A stretch of 35,629 nucleotides of DNA from Dipetalonema caudispina (taxonomy: Eukaryota; Nematoda; Chromadorea; Rhabditida; Onchocercidae): contig JABVXV010000483.1 in the NCBI GenBank assembly GCA_013365325.1, forward strand, positions 1-35,629, written 5' to 3'. This document shows positions 24,101-35,541 of this stretch, piece after piece (within the stretch, counting starts at the first letter, position 1; every line of letters starts with the position of its first letter). The notes beneath the pieces were generated by a model. It worked only from the letters and a program-made list of their open reading frames with translations. It ran no database searches and was not told where the DNA came from. Made by a program: the position numbers and the translations under genes.

Positions 24101-27100
24101 TTGATTCGTGTGGTCCGGCATACTGGAGGCGCTTATAACCAACCAGTGTTGTGAAATTAATCGAGGGTCTAGCGCTTATCGCCTAAAATTTTTCATAAAT
24201 TTAAAAACCTTTCAGACACTTACAAGTTCGTCTTCATGTTGTATATGTCCACGATTATACACAAATCTGTTCATTATCCCACAGCTGTGATTTCATATCA
24301 ACGCTAGAAAATTATCCAGATCTCACGCATAATTTCTTCCTGTATTAACTATTCATGAAGAGAGCCTTGCATATTGAAATCTACGCCCACGAAATCTCTT
24401 CTATTTTTTTCAGATGATGCAAATAACTATTAAGTTGTTGTACAAACAAAAATTATACACATAACAGACTGATGTAGTTAGTGCTGAGAGACTATTCTTC
24501 TAAACAAGGTTTGAAAGAGAGGAAAAGAATTTATATTTACATACATTTCTCTTCTTCTGAAGTTGTTGCTCTTGTTTTGCCGCTAGTTGTTTGTTCCCCT
24601 CAACTTCCAAACGTTGGCGCTTCCTATCCAGTTCATTGAATTCTCCCAGCGCCCCCTCATACATCAAATGCGCCAACCGATCGGCATTGGAACTAGTCTA
24701 AAAATAACCCTAGATGACCAATTCGGGCTAACATTTACTAAAAAGCTTACAAACTTCATGTTAGTATGCAACTATCTTACACTGAAATCTCCAAGTGCCT
24801 GATGTCCATCGCTTAAACAGTCGGCATATGAAAACCAATACCACGAGTGAAGTATAGGTGTAAAATCGTTCATGAATAATCTTCGAAAGAGTTTGCGAAC
24901 AAATAAATCCAAAATATTGAATCTTTGTGAAGCAAAGAAAATGAATTGGTGTACCTTCGCGTTATGCCTTATTTTGAATACAGAAGTAACCCGCGATGCT
25001 CAACTTCTGCTGAACACCGATCTGCCATTTACCGAGAAATTTTATTGGACATTCTGTCAAATCAAAAAGTTTAAATTTATTAGCTCTTGCCTATTTTTCA
25101 CTCTCCGTCTCGAAATCTTGATCTATCAGCTTTTCCTTTCTTTACTTTCAATACTCATGTCAGGAAAAACAAACTGCATATAACATAGCATGATATTTCC
25201 AAAAGAAAGAAGGTCAAAAGTATTGGCATATGTGATGTGTGAAAGATAGCTGTTACATGATGTCCAAAAAACTGTACTGAATATTTTATACGTATTACCC
25301 TCTACTTGAAAGTTCAAAACGAGCTGATGTATGTTTTTTAGAAAAAGGAGGAATTCTTTACCATTTGTCTATTGTTGCATGTAATCGACTGGTTTAAAAT
25401 TTACAGCTATACAAATATTCATAACAAAAGGAGAAAGAACTGCCTATCTAAATGCCCATCTTACATCAAATATTAGAATTGAGTTTTCGGCAGTTGCTCA
25501 TCGTAATTTCAAATAAAAAATTATAACCAAACATATATTTTTATTTACTACTCTTAAAAAACACATAATGACTTGGACAAATCTGGCATTCAATTATCAA
25601 GCTAAGACAAGATGAGGATTAAAAATTAAAAGATTATAATCAATCCAATATTTTTATTATAAGCATGTGTAAAAGCAACTTTGAATAGTCAAGCAAGATG
25701 AATGGATGAACGAAGGTGATTGAAAAATCCCATCTTTTTCGGAAAGCTACTACATCCATCCTTTCACGATAATCCTGAGAGCAAAATAACATTCATCGCA
25801 GAAATGTACTAAAACTGGGGATACTGCAAAATTTCCGATCAAAATTCTTCTGGAGGACATTTTTACCGTGAAATGAAGTATGTAGATTCGAACTTAGCAA
25901 AGCAGTGTAATTTTTTTTTCCGTAAAACTTTACGGAACCAGGAAGACCTTAAAGAACCAGACTCCGCAAGGATATGTGGAATAAGAAGTATACTGTGAAC
26001 AACAGATATTTGGAATATTTTATATCTTGAACGAATGAAAAGAAAAAGTAACTATAAAGAGAGCCTGGACCATACTGCTCATATAAGGGGACGACTCTCG
26101 TCATTCGGGTAAGAAATATGATGACCTGACTGAGATGGAAACTGTACGTAAGTAAAGGAGGCCTTAGTTCCTACACATTTGCATCAAACATACTAACAGA
26201 TGGAAAATGCCTATGTTACCAGTGCGGAACCATGTCAACTTACTAATAAAAAAAACGCAGACGAGAGCTCAGTTTTTCTGCTATCAGATTACTAAAATGT
26301 GGTTGTCTTCATCTTTACTTAATATTTTTCCTTTATATAATAACGAAAATATTAAAAAAGAGTATTATGAACACAAAACTAATTCTAAAAACTAAGTGAC
26401 CATGTAAGCATTAGTTTTGTATTCGCGATATCCGTATCTTGTTTCAACCAATATGTTCCTACCAATGAAGATGACGTCTAACCGAAATGTTTTGCACTGG
26501 AAATGAATGATTGGTGCACGTGGCAGATCTATAGAGAACAGTCCGATAAGGGTACTTCATGAAAAACTCATTTGATTTACACAATACAACACAAGTATTG
26601 AGAACTTATTGGCAATGAAAAGTACTGAAATGTTTGCGAAGAGGAAATACACCAATTTATTTGACTTATACGGTAGCACTACTTTAATAATGGATTATTT
26701 TGTAAATGTATCTTCCCTACTGTAATTTCTTCTTGCTACGAAAAACAAAACAGTAAAGAAACTTTAAATAAGGTCGAACGTATTTAAGTTATTATTCCAG
26801 TCTATGACCATCATCAAGTTGACACTACAAATCCGCTTGAAATGTATATCCCCTCAGTTCAACAAAAAAAGGATACTAATCGACCTACAAAAAATGACAG
26901 AAATGAAGCTTGCAGAAGGATGCTAATTACTGCTCATCACAGCGTCAAGCAACAAAATCTGATAAAACGTCCGTTTGAGTGTGCAATAACTGAGATTCAA
27001 AATGTTCTCAGGCTATTTAAGTAAAGTTGTACCCTCAACAAACGTCACTTACAGTATTACCATAGGACATGCGATACAGACAAAACGCTCTTCCGCAATC

Positions 27101-27626
27101 ATACCCTAAGCTCAAAGTTGAAAAACTGATTCATTTAGAACCGTTGGTGATAAGAATTCAGGTGATTACATTTCATTAGATATATCAGCTACTGTAGTTA
27201 CAAAAATGCACTTACAATTTTCCGCTTCTGAACAGAAGAACCGTAATTTTCGTTCCCATTTTCTGCTCTACTATCAACCTAAAATTGAACAGATAACGTA
27301 ATATCTGCTTGATCATCTAATTCTCGGAGGAGGTCACATTATCCACAAGTCTTTATGCTAACGTTGAAGCCAATTTTTCGACAGTAATATGCTGTAGGTA
27401 CTGTAGAATGTGGGTAATTTACAAAACAAAGTAGTAACAAACCATAACAGTAGCCTCTGAAGAGGCAGTATTGAACACCAAAATTCTGACTAAAATTCCC
27501 AGGGTGTCATCTCTGTTCAAAAATCAAACCAAAACTTACAGTATCCGGTCTAACATCCATAAACTGCTGCAGTTGAAAAGAATTTCCTGTTGACAGGCAT
27601 GCACGGTGAATACGGTCAAGTGAAGC
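15173..27626 (-). CDS. Large C2H2 zinc-finger protein with HMG-box-like N-terminus (possibly lin-13-like)
   Basis: Minus-strand exons, each phase-checked: 27626-27540, 27278-27216, 24697-24545, 24182-23995, 23376-23295, 23158-23072, 22713-22662, 22484-22321, 21930-21784, 21509-21390, 21143-20893, 20725-20551, 20379-20239, 20080-19893, 19820-19685, 19540-19399, 19317-19123, 18892-18840, 18697-18593, 18045-17904, 17767-17640, 17317-17240, 17146-17048, 16841-16647, 16152-15938, 15627-15435 and 15325-15173. The likely start is the ATG at 27560 (MDVRPDT), giving about 1,222 codons. In order: basic/coiled segment (exons 2-3), HMG-box-like region (exons 4-6), then about 16 C2H2 or C2HC fingers (CPFC, CHYC, CKFC, CPVC, CVKC, CPEC, CIVC, CSEC, CPIC, CALC, CPVC, CSLC, CFLC, CSEC, CSCG, CLLC). 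A Lys-rich probable NLS lies in exon 20379-20239. LICAE (LxCxE) occurs near residue 330. This is a nuclear, probably chromatin-associated regulator. Fingers are often split by introns. LIN-13 is the best guess from size, finger number and LxCxE. There is an in-frame stop at 15119 if the last donor is not used. Confidence 0.85.
23072..24182 (-). other. HMG-box-like domain of the zinc-finger protein
   Basis: Three exons (24182-23995, 23376-23295, 23158-23072) join in phase. They read GGFRLYLRLMTDAVLNE, then an acidic insert, then CVSQVLRYTWCQLSEKERL and TYETVARRKIQEKYKAELE. The second half has the spacing of HMG-box helices 2-3: Trp, LS-E-K-E, Tyr, Ala, Lys, Tyr, Glu. The first half could be helix 1. 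It falls near residues 122-198. The assignment comes from pattern reading only; a divergent fold or chance coiled helix is possible. Confidence 0.5.
24698..27215 (-). other. Long intron of the zinc-finger gene
   Basis: A 2.5-kb intron joins the phase-0 donor at 27216 (QKRKI) to the phase-0 acceptor at 24697 (TSSNADRLAHLMYEG). It is by far the longest intron of this gene. ORFs within it are short, AT-driven and without a domain. A small missed exon cannot be excluded. Confidence 0.55.
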
Positions 27627-28014
27627 CTGATGAAAACAAAGTTCGTATTTTATAGATATGAAAATCCGAAAATCTTTATATCTGTAGTATTAAATGAGTA
27701 GGACATTCCGCCCGAACCTCTCACAATAGAATAGAGAACAAAAAGAATTTAATGTATGTGAATATATGTATTATGTACATGTGGAGAGAGAGCTTTATCT
27801 CTTCTTTTTTTGCTTTAAATTTCGATATTTAGTAAAAGACAAATAGTAACGAAATAATTTTTCTTCGTTGCAATCTTATAGTTGCCTGAATGCAAGAAAT
27901 TCGGGATGAAAGCCCAGCCAAAAGGAAGGCCAAATTCATCATTTCGGATTCACAATCAAATTTTAAAATGGCGCTTGTGAACGGAAAACATACCGTACTT
28001 CTACTTACAGCTCG

Positions 28015-28245
28015 CCTTTAATTCGATTTTTTTCACGTGACACTGACCGAAGTACGCGACCCCACGAAAAGCACACGTGATCAATCAGAAGATAACCTTC
28101 CACTTCCGACACAATGACTGTATGTGGGTGGCAGAATAGCTCGTCCTGCTATGAGTTCTCTTTCCATTCTTTGCTTGCCTCCTCGCCCTCTCCCTCTCTC
28201 TCTCCCTCCTCTTACTCTCTTCGCACTCCCTCATCTCATCCGTCT
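28015..28245 (-). promoter_or_regulatory. Putative promoter / 5' UTR of the zinc-finger gene
   Basis: Two identical CACGTGA E-boxes occur at 28034 and 28074, exactly 40 bp apart. Upstream (28159-28240) is a nearly pure pyrimidine tract, which is GA-rich in the sense of the gene. A good donor (CGAGCT|GTAAGTAG) near 28014 could end a non-coding first exon that splices to the acceptor at 27626. The block is clearly less AT-rich than its flanks. It fits the start of the gene below; transcription start is not proven. The 96-codon plus-strand ORF across it is judged spurious. Confidence 0.45.
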
Positions 28246-31200
28246 ATATCCAATGCATCTGTAAGAATCCTAAAATTATTGACTGACTTAAGTTACAGTA
28301 TTCACATCGTTGCGAGACTGCTTTCGATTTTGCAGCACTTGGCCATGCATAAAAGGGAAACCACCGGAAAGGAAGAGGTCGTGGTTCAGGTCAAAGGACA
28401 CTAGACGCAAATGACACCAATTCCTATTGTTAATCGTTACCACTATGCAAAACACTCAAACTTTAACGAGAAGATTATCTTTTTCCCAATCACTTCATTG
28501 TACACTTTATACTTGAATATCTTCCTTGCTGGAAATGAAATATTCAAACTACGAATCACAACATCTGTTGACCTATCAATTTATAGATTATTAAATGAAA
28601 TCCCTTATCTTGAGGTAGAGCATCTCAGAATATCGGTGCGATGGAACTCTCAAACTAAATTTTTGACCTTCATGTGTTGTTAGACAACTCACTCCACATA
28701 TCCCAGAATCTATATCCGAGAGGATTTACTTTCCCCTGAAATTCTCCATTTTACCCTGGAGCAAGTTGCACAGTATGGTAGCATGGTATATTACTGTACG
28801 ATGTGGTAGATACTGTATTCCTTCATCATTATTGCTGCCATCGCCGTTAATGTTTTCTTTGTCAATATTTTTTCATTCAAGTTTTGAAATAATTACCATC
28901 ACCATGCCCAGAAAGCAATCATCTAAATAGTAAAATGAAAAAATGACTGGTGTTTAGCGAATGTCAAGAAGATGAGGGATAATATTAAATAAATCTTGCT
29001 GGGATAAATACGGGGTCAATTGCACGAGAAGGCAATAAGGTGAAGTAATGACGAATAGAGGAGGTTTGACCTCAGAGTTGAATTTTTATCTAAAGGTTAT
29101 GATGCGATTATCATTATCATACAGAATGTATTATATCATCTTATTCAGAGAACTTCCGCCAGCCTATATTATATCATCAATCACTGAGCAACAAAGCAGG
29201 ATCGTTCCTCGCCTCATTTCAATAATTTTTGGGCCTTTAATAGCAGTTGTATCGATTTATTCGATGTTAAATTCCTGAAATGAATGCCGGAAATGTGTAC
29301 TGGAAGTCCCCTCTGTTGCTGGTGCGTTTCTGGAGCTCATCCTTCTCTTCTTTAATATTCGAAATGAAAAGTATGCTAAAAATTAGTCGTGAAATAGTGA
29401 GGCGAAATGAAATTTATCATTATCATTTCCACAATTCAAGATTTCCATAATCATTTAGAAGGATACCGGACAAAAATTGTGGTTTCATGCAGACTTTTGA
29501 CATTTGAACTTATCCTTTTATATACATGACTCTTTCATAAATATAACCAAGGAATTTGATATTTTCATTGCTTCAACTCTAAACTACATACTAAACATAT
29601 TACAGTAATAATTTCTTGTTGCGATGGACTTTGAGAAAAAGTCAAATGTGAAATCTTTAATCGCTATAGTACCTGTTTTCGCTCCACAGATGCAATCTTC
29701 TGCTACAGTACTCTCCTTTTCCTGAATTTTGGCTCCAGAAAGCAATATTTACCGGTGTTTGAAAGTGTTTTTCTTTTGTTAATTTCAAAAAGGATTGTGA
29801 AGCCATACATTCAATTGATCTATCAAACAGCTTCACAGGTATTCAATAAGAAATTCATTGAAATCCAATAGCTAACTTCCAAAATTCAGCCAGTATAGTA
29901 ATAACATGATGTTATAATTATAATATTTCCATTGAAAAAATAAATTCTGGATTCGAAAATTATAACTTAAGTCCAATCAAAATTTAATTCTAGCGTTTCT
30001 TAAGGGTCATCATTTTCTCCTTTTCCGTACAGCTATTATATAACATTTGTTTCCGATTTCGGCTCTCTTGTCTATTTAAGAATATCCCAAAGACTTAAAG
30101 ATTCATATGGGATGCAATGAACAAATATGAAAAGAAATGAATGACCCGGAAATGAGAAGGTTATTACTAGTTTAGTGTTGTAATTTTATTTTCGCTGATC
30201 AAGAGAAGTATTTGGGATTGAGAGATAAAAAGGCTGGAACAACATATTATTTTCAGAAAAATAAATATTCGGGAAACGGATGCATTGAAGATATCGCCTG
30301 CCTGGCTCAATTCCAACTGCAAACACTTCAAATCAATTTAAAATCAAATATTTTCTCGTGGTTTGCTAGAACTAAATCGTAGTATTAAGCTAATAATTCT
30401 TGGAATTTCATATCATTTTTTGTTCAAGTTTATTGGCATAAGACAACACCAAATATTTATTGAAATTGTTTTTTTTTAGTTGACATTCACGATGGGATTT
30501 CTATTTGAGTTTTTCAACACAAAATGCATTGCATCTTACGAAACACGTTAAAAAATCACAAGAGGAAAATACTGAGAAGTTTCTTGTTTTTCTTTACCTG
30601 AAGGATAGCAACACAAACGGCTGGAATGTATGATGAAAATGTCACAAAAGGTTATAAGGACAAAAAGTACTCTAAAATTAGCTTGAAAAATGATTACAAA
30701 ATTATATGGATTCCACTACCTCATTAACTTCATTGATGAAAATTGTAACCGCCACTACATGTATGGAAAATCTTCTAGCATTCTGGAACATAAAACATTT
30801 GAAACAAGTTGACTTACTAATTTAAAATTTGTAATTCCTCATTAAATGATGATTGATCTATTCTACCATCCTATTTTCCACCGCACGTTTCATGTCAGCA
30901 ATCACGGTAATGGACAACTTTGTTGAATTTCTAACTCTTCTTCAGATTTTGTTGGAACTTTCTAGGGAAGATTTAGAGTTGGAAGGGAAATATGTTCGGT
31001 AAAAATGAACAAATTCAAGTGGAATGAACTTCCAAGAACCAGTCACAAATTAGCAAATATTTTTAATGTAATAATTGCAGTTGCTATGTATTATTTAATT
31101 ATGGAAATTTAATTGTGCTCAATATAATATTTCAAAACAACGTTAATGTTCGAAAAAGGTTCCTAACAATACTGTTGACGAACTGATGACGTACGTAGCA

Positions 31201-31300
31201 TATGCGTGAAGTAGTTCGAAACATGAAATATACTTCAGATTAGTGCGGTGTTTCGCCAAAACTTTTTACAATTCATGTAGGACTACAAAAAATTTTGGTG
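28246..31300. other. Intergenic region between EcR and the zinc-finger gene
   Basis: No convincing exon was found on either strand. It should hold the EcR 3' UTR; a minus-strand AATAAA is present near 30430, far from the stop. I searched it for an alternative EcR last exon encoding an AF-2 helix and did not find one. Confidence 0.5.
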
Positions 31301-31531
31301 TTATGGATAACCGGTTGACGTTGACGGTTGATAATGTGCCTGCGTATACAAAGGATACGGCGGTTGTTGTTGCTGTCGTTGTTGTTGGTGTTGTTGTTGT
31401 TGCTGTTGATGATGTTGGCGATGTTGAAGCTGTGGCTTTGTAGTAGTAAATTTCACATCATATGACTGCTGTAATGATGATGATGGCATAATGGCGATAC
31501 CCGTTGAGCTGATTCCCGTAATTATTTCACT
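31301..31531 (-). other. EcR: EcR C-terminal Gln/His-rich tail exon
   Basis: Seventy-six residues beginning [19 protein letters not shown], then a mixed Gln/His/Arg tract, then a Pro/Tyr/Thr-rich end closing with PSTSTGYP and TAA. It joins in phase to LRSLASEQ. It occupies the place where EcR proteins normally have helix 12 and an F domain, but it has no hydrophobic-hydrophobic-x-Glu-hydrophobic-hydrophobic AF-2 pattern. Confidence 0.85.
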
Positions 31532-34500
31532 CTGCAACATTTAAATTTCTCTCTTTCATTAAATAAATATTTTTTGTGAAATCTTTTTATTGTGGCATCA
31601 CAATCTAATAATCACTGAAGATCTATACCTGTTCAGAAGCAAGGCTTCGAAGATCAGTAAGTTTCATCAATAAACGAGAAAAAATGTTCCGCTGCTTAGG
31701 TCTTAGGGCATCAACATATGACTGTAATGCGGAAGTATAAACTTCCTGAATATCTTCTACTGATTTCGGTTGAAGTAAACCGGGTCGATCTGAAAAAGAA
31801 TGTAATTATTTGTTAAAGTAATCACTAAATACTCATTGTAACAGAAAGCCTTAATATGCTATTCATATCATAATCATTGAGAGCTGTTGTTTTGAAGTCC
31901 ACAGATATCAGATTCTCGTTGAGAATCAGAAAACTGAATATTGCAATTCTATCGAAACAATTATCCATTTTGCTTAAAGCCTTAAAGATTATCATTATTG
32001 CCAACTTTGAGTCCTTCTGGTCTTCAAGAATAGCAAAAGACGGTTCCTTTTATAATGAGGGTTGTAAAATCAAAACGCAATTTGCAGAGTCAATAAATTC
32101 AAGATACTACGCAAGATTTTACATGAATATGAAGGTGAAACATTGAATCAAGTTTGAATAAATTCACCCGAAAAAATTGCGATTGCAGTGAGCAAAACAT
32201 ATTCTGCCTGATGTAATTGCATTTTGGACAGAGCATGCGCAAAATCAAACATTAAATCAGCCAAAGGTCCAATGAATTCACGATATTGCTCACGATCATA
32301 GCGCCACTGCTTTGCTTCATTTCCGAGGACTACTTTTTCATCAAATATATCGTAACAACGCGATGTCCGTAATACAAGCACTTCCGTTTTACAGGTCTGT
32401 AAATGCTATTTACATAGTGAATTTTTCATCAAAAAGTTGAAAGAGGTTTCTTATGTCACTTTTAATAATTGAAAGAAGAAGGTATTTAAAATTTAAATTA
32501 AATATCCTTTGAATTAACAAAACTTTAAGAAAAATTTAAAAGGTTTGTCGATTCGTTAGCTAAAAAAAAAAAGCATTAACCAAAATTTCATTGAGGAATT
32601 GATTCAAACATGCCAACATAATAGTATCATCCTATATCAGAATCTTTGAGAATTAGTAGTTCATCTTGTAATTTTCAACTTTCATAAATTGAAGATTAAA
32701 AAAACTTCTAACTTTATGTAGAGTACGTTTGTCTTCATCGGAAAGTTTGCAAAAACCGGGCAAATGCATTGTGAATTGATGAATTAACTGTAAGCTTAAA
32801 ATTGTCAGTTCAGCAAGTTGTTGGTAGGAATTACCCACTTCATTGCGCTCCTGGAAAAATCATTTTTTATGTTTTATTTTTGAAAATTTTCACCCTAACC
32901 TTAATTGCTGTTTCACTTTCTCGTCAGTTTTTGAATAATTTATCACCGTTAATAATATCTCTATCAATTCTCTTTTCTTTATTATGAATTTTTTTTACTT
33001 TTTCAACGGGATGAAGTTAAAAAATCGAAGAAATTAATTCGTGAAGATGTTAAAATGGAATGCTCGGAGCGTAATAAAGAATTGGCTCCGTACAACATTC
33101 AAGGTAAAAACAAACATTTCAGGTTTCGGACTAAATTTTCAAAAATTTTATTGAGATCACCGAAATTTTCATCAACGTATCAGTAGATGGTGTGGCAAAT
33201 TGTTGATCAATAGTTACAATCCGATTAATCAATTCTCTTGTTTCCACTGATAATGCTACACAATCATCCGGTGATTCCGATGAGCTAACAGCTTGTTGCG
33301 GACTGGCACAATTTGCTTTACGCTGTTGTTCCAATGCCGTGCGTAATTTCTGTTTAGCTTCACGTTTGATTCGGCATTGATCCTCCGGAATCACAACTAA
33401 AGGCACTCGCGAGTCAGCGCGTAATCCTGAATTTTTTCGAGATCCTAGTGGGGTGCAAACTAAAAATTAAAATACATGCAACAACATATCAAAAGATGAT
33501 TGATTTAGTGCAATTTAGGTGTACACGAGATATTTGGAAAGGATAATATCAACAACAAATTTCAAATGCCACAAATTTTCAGTGAAATAAATCTCCGTTA
33601 AATACGAATGGATATGTGTGAGTAAACTGAAAAAAAAAAAAAAAAAAACGGGTGATAAAGTATTTAAGTGTAATCAAAAACAGTATAATCTTCACTTAGA
33701 ACATGCAAATGTGTAATACTTCAATGTCTTCTTCTGTGAACAAATTGTAATAGAAGTGTTCGACAGTCATGAACGTGACCCTCTAAAAGAAGGTCACAGG
33801 ATCCACTAATAAACAGTTCCGTATAATAAGTCGTTTGTTAGGTTACCAGTTATTTATAGTGTTAACAACAAAAAAGAAAGCAATTTTTTGCTATTTACTG
33901 ATAATAACTAAATAAATGAAACGGAAGACTTTAAAGATCGATAAAAAAAAATGGATGAATTGAAATCTTAAAAAGTTGAATTAATATATGAAATTTGTGA
34001 AAAGAATGTTACACTTACGTTCAGGTCTCATCCCAATTTCCATACACTTTTTCAAACGGCAATGCTGACATTTCCGCCGCATATACATATCAATATCACA
34101 TGATTCACCGTATTTACAATGATAAATTGCTTTCCGAGTGATAGAACGTCGAAAAAATCCTGATATTTTAGATTTCATTTTTAATTTTTTTTCAGCTTAA
34201 TTTCTGACCCAGAAATATTTTCATCTTCAAAAAATATAAAGCGATGATAGCAAAAATATGCAAACGAGAAGACAAGCAATACCTTTGCATCCTTCACATG
34301 TGAGAGCGTTGTAATGATAACCAGATGCTTTATCACCGCATACTAAACAAAGCTCTTCGGTAACACTATGCATGATCATACCACTCGAAGAAGGTAAAGA
34401 TGGAGAACGAATTGATGGACAACTGCTACTACTAGGTCTTTTCTTACTTCGATATTCATTTTCGCCATGAGTCTGTTCAAAAAAAAAGGAAAAGATTGGA

Positions 34501-35388
34501 TACTATCATTGAAAACTAAACAATCTTTTGATGATTAAATACAAAGTTACTTTATTTATGGCTTTAATTAGATTCGAAATTGATTTTGTTATCTCAACTA
34601 CTAAGCTTAAGGACTGATAAGCCTTCTTTACGCTACATTTCAATAACCTTTTGCAGAGAAAAATAATATTTTTGACATAAAATAGGTGACAGTAATTTGT
34701 ATGATTCAATTAATTGATTACTATTAAAATATCATTCTGTTTAGCATATAAAAGTTTTGCATCAGTCCAAATTTTTTTCCAAATGGGACGAAACACGAAA
34801 AAACTTCATTTTAGAAGCATTCCATTTCTTCGCCAAAAATAATTTTGAAAGAATTGAAAATTGATTTGAAATGAAAATTTAAGTGATAAAAGCAATGCTT
34901 TAAAAGAGGTTTTTCTTTTTTTTAAAACAAATAACATTTTGAAAAGGATGGATGAGAGTATTTTCAGATTGTCAAGTTAAGGCGACACATTTTTAAAACA
35001 ATTGATTGTGTATTCATATTAGACTGTAGAAGTGTTAAGTGTGTGGCAATAAATAAATACAAGACAGCTGATAATCATCTTAGATTTCTTTTGTTATGCC
35101 GGTAACAAATTAAACCGGAAATCACAGAAGCAATCAGATACAGGAAATTTATGCAGAAGGGCATAGAAAATAAACACTTGCCATGATTAATGCAAATGCA
35201 AGATAATATAAAGCATATTCCTATCGAATTTCTCTTTTACAACAGTGTAATAAAAACGAGAGAAGTGATGACTCTATTCTTTCTTCTGGTTCAGTCTAAT
35301 CTTTTATCGGATCTTAAAACTGTTCTTCCAGGAAATAGTTGAACGAGCGTTAACTCTTATAATTGTGGCAATAAAAGTTGCATATACC

Positions 35389-35438
<50 letters not shown>

Positions 35439-35448
35439 TTGTCGTTGT

Positions 35449-35539
<91 letters not shown>

Positions 35540-35541
35540 GC

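Noticed and set aside
25126..25317. 63-codon minus-strand ORF in the long intron
   Set aside because: AT-driven composition, no in-frame ATG context, and no phase-compatible acceptor and donor pair.
28114..28404. 96-codon plus-strand ORF, Ser/Pro-rich
   Set aside because: Its length comes from the pyrimidine tract (Ser/Pro/Leu codons). There are no splice partners or domain, and the block is better read as a promoter.
30050..30115. Minus-strand PYESLSLWDILK as an alternative EcR AF-2 exon
   Set aside because: It has a Trp-Asp like EcR ends but lacks the hydrophobic-x-Glu-hydrophobic core and has no acceptor in the right place.
31301..31443. Plus-strand Val-rich ORF across the EcR tail
   Set aside because: It is the antisense reading of the CAA-rich EcR C-terminal exon.
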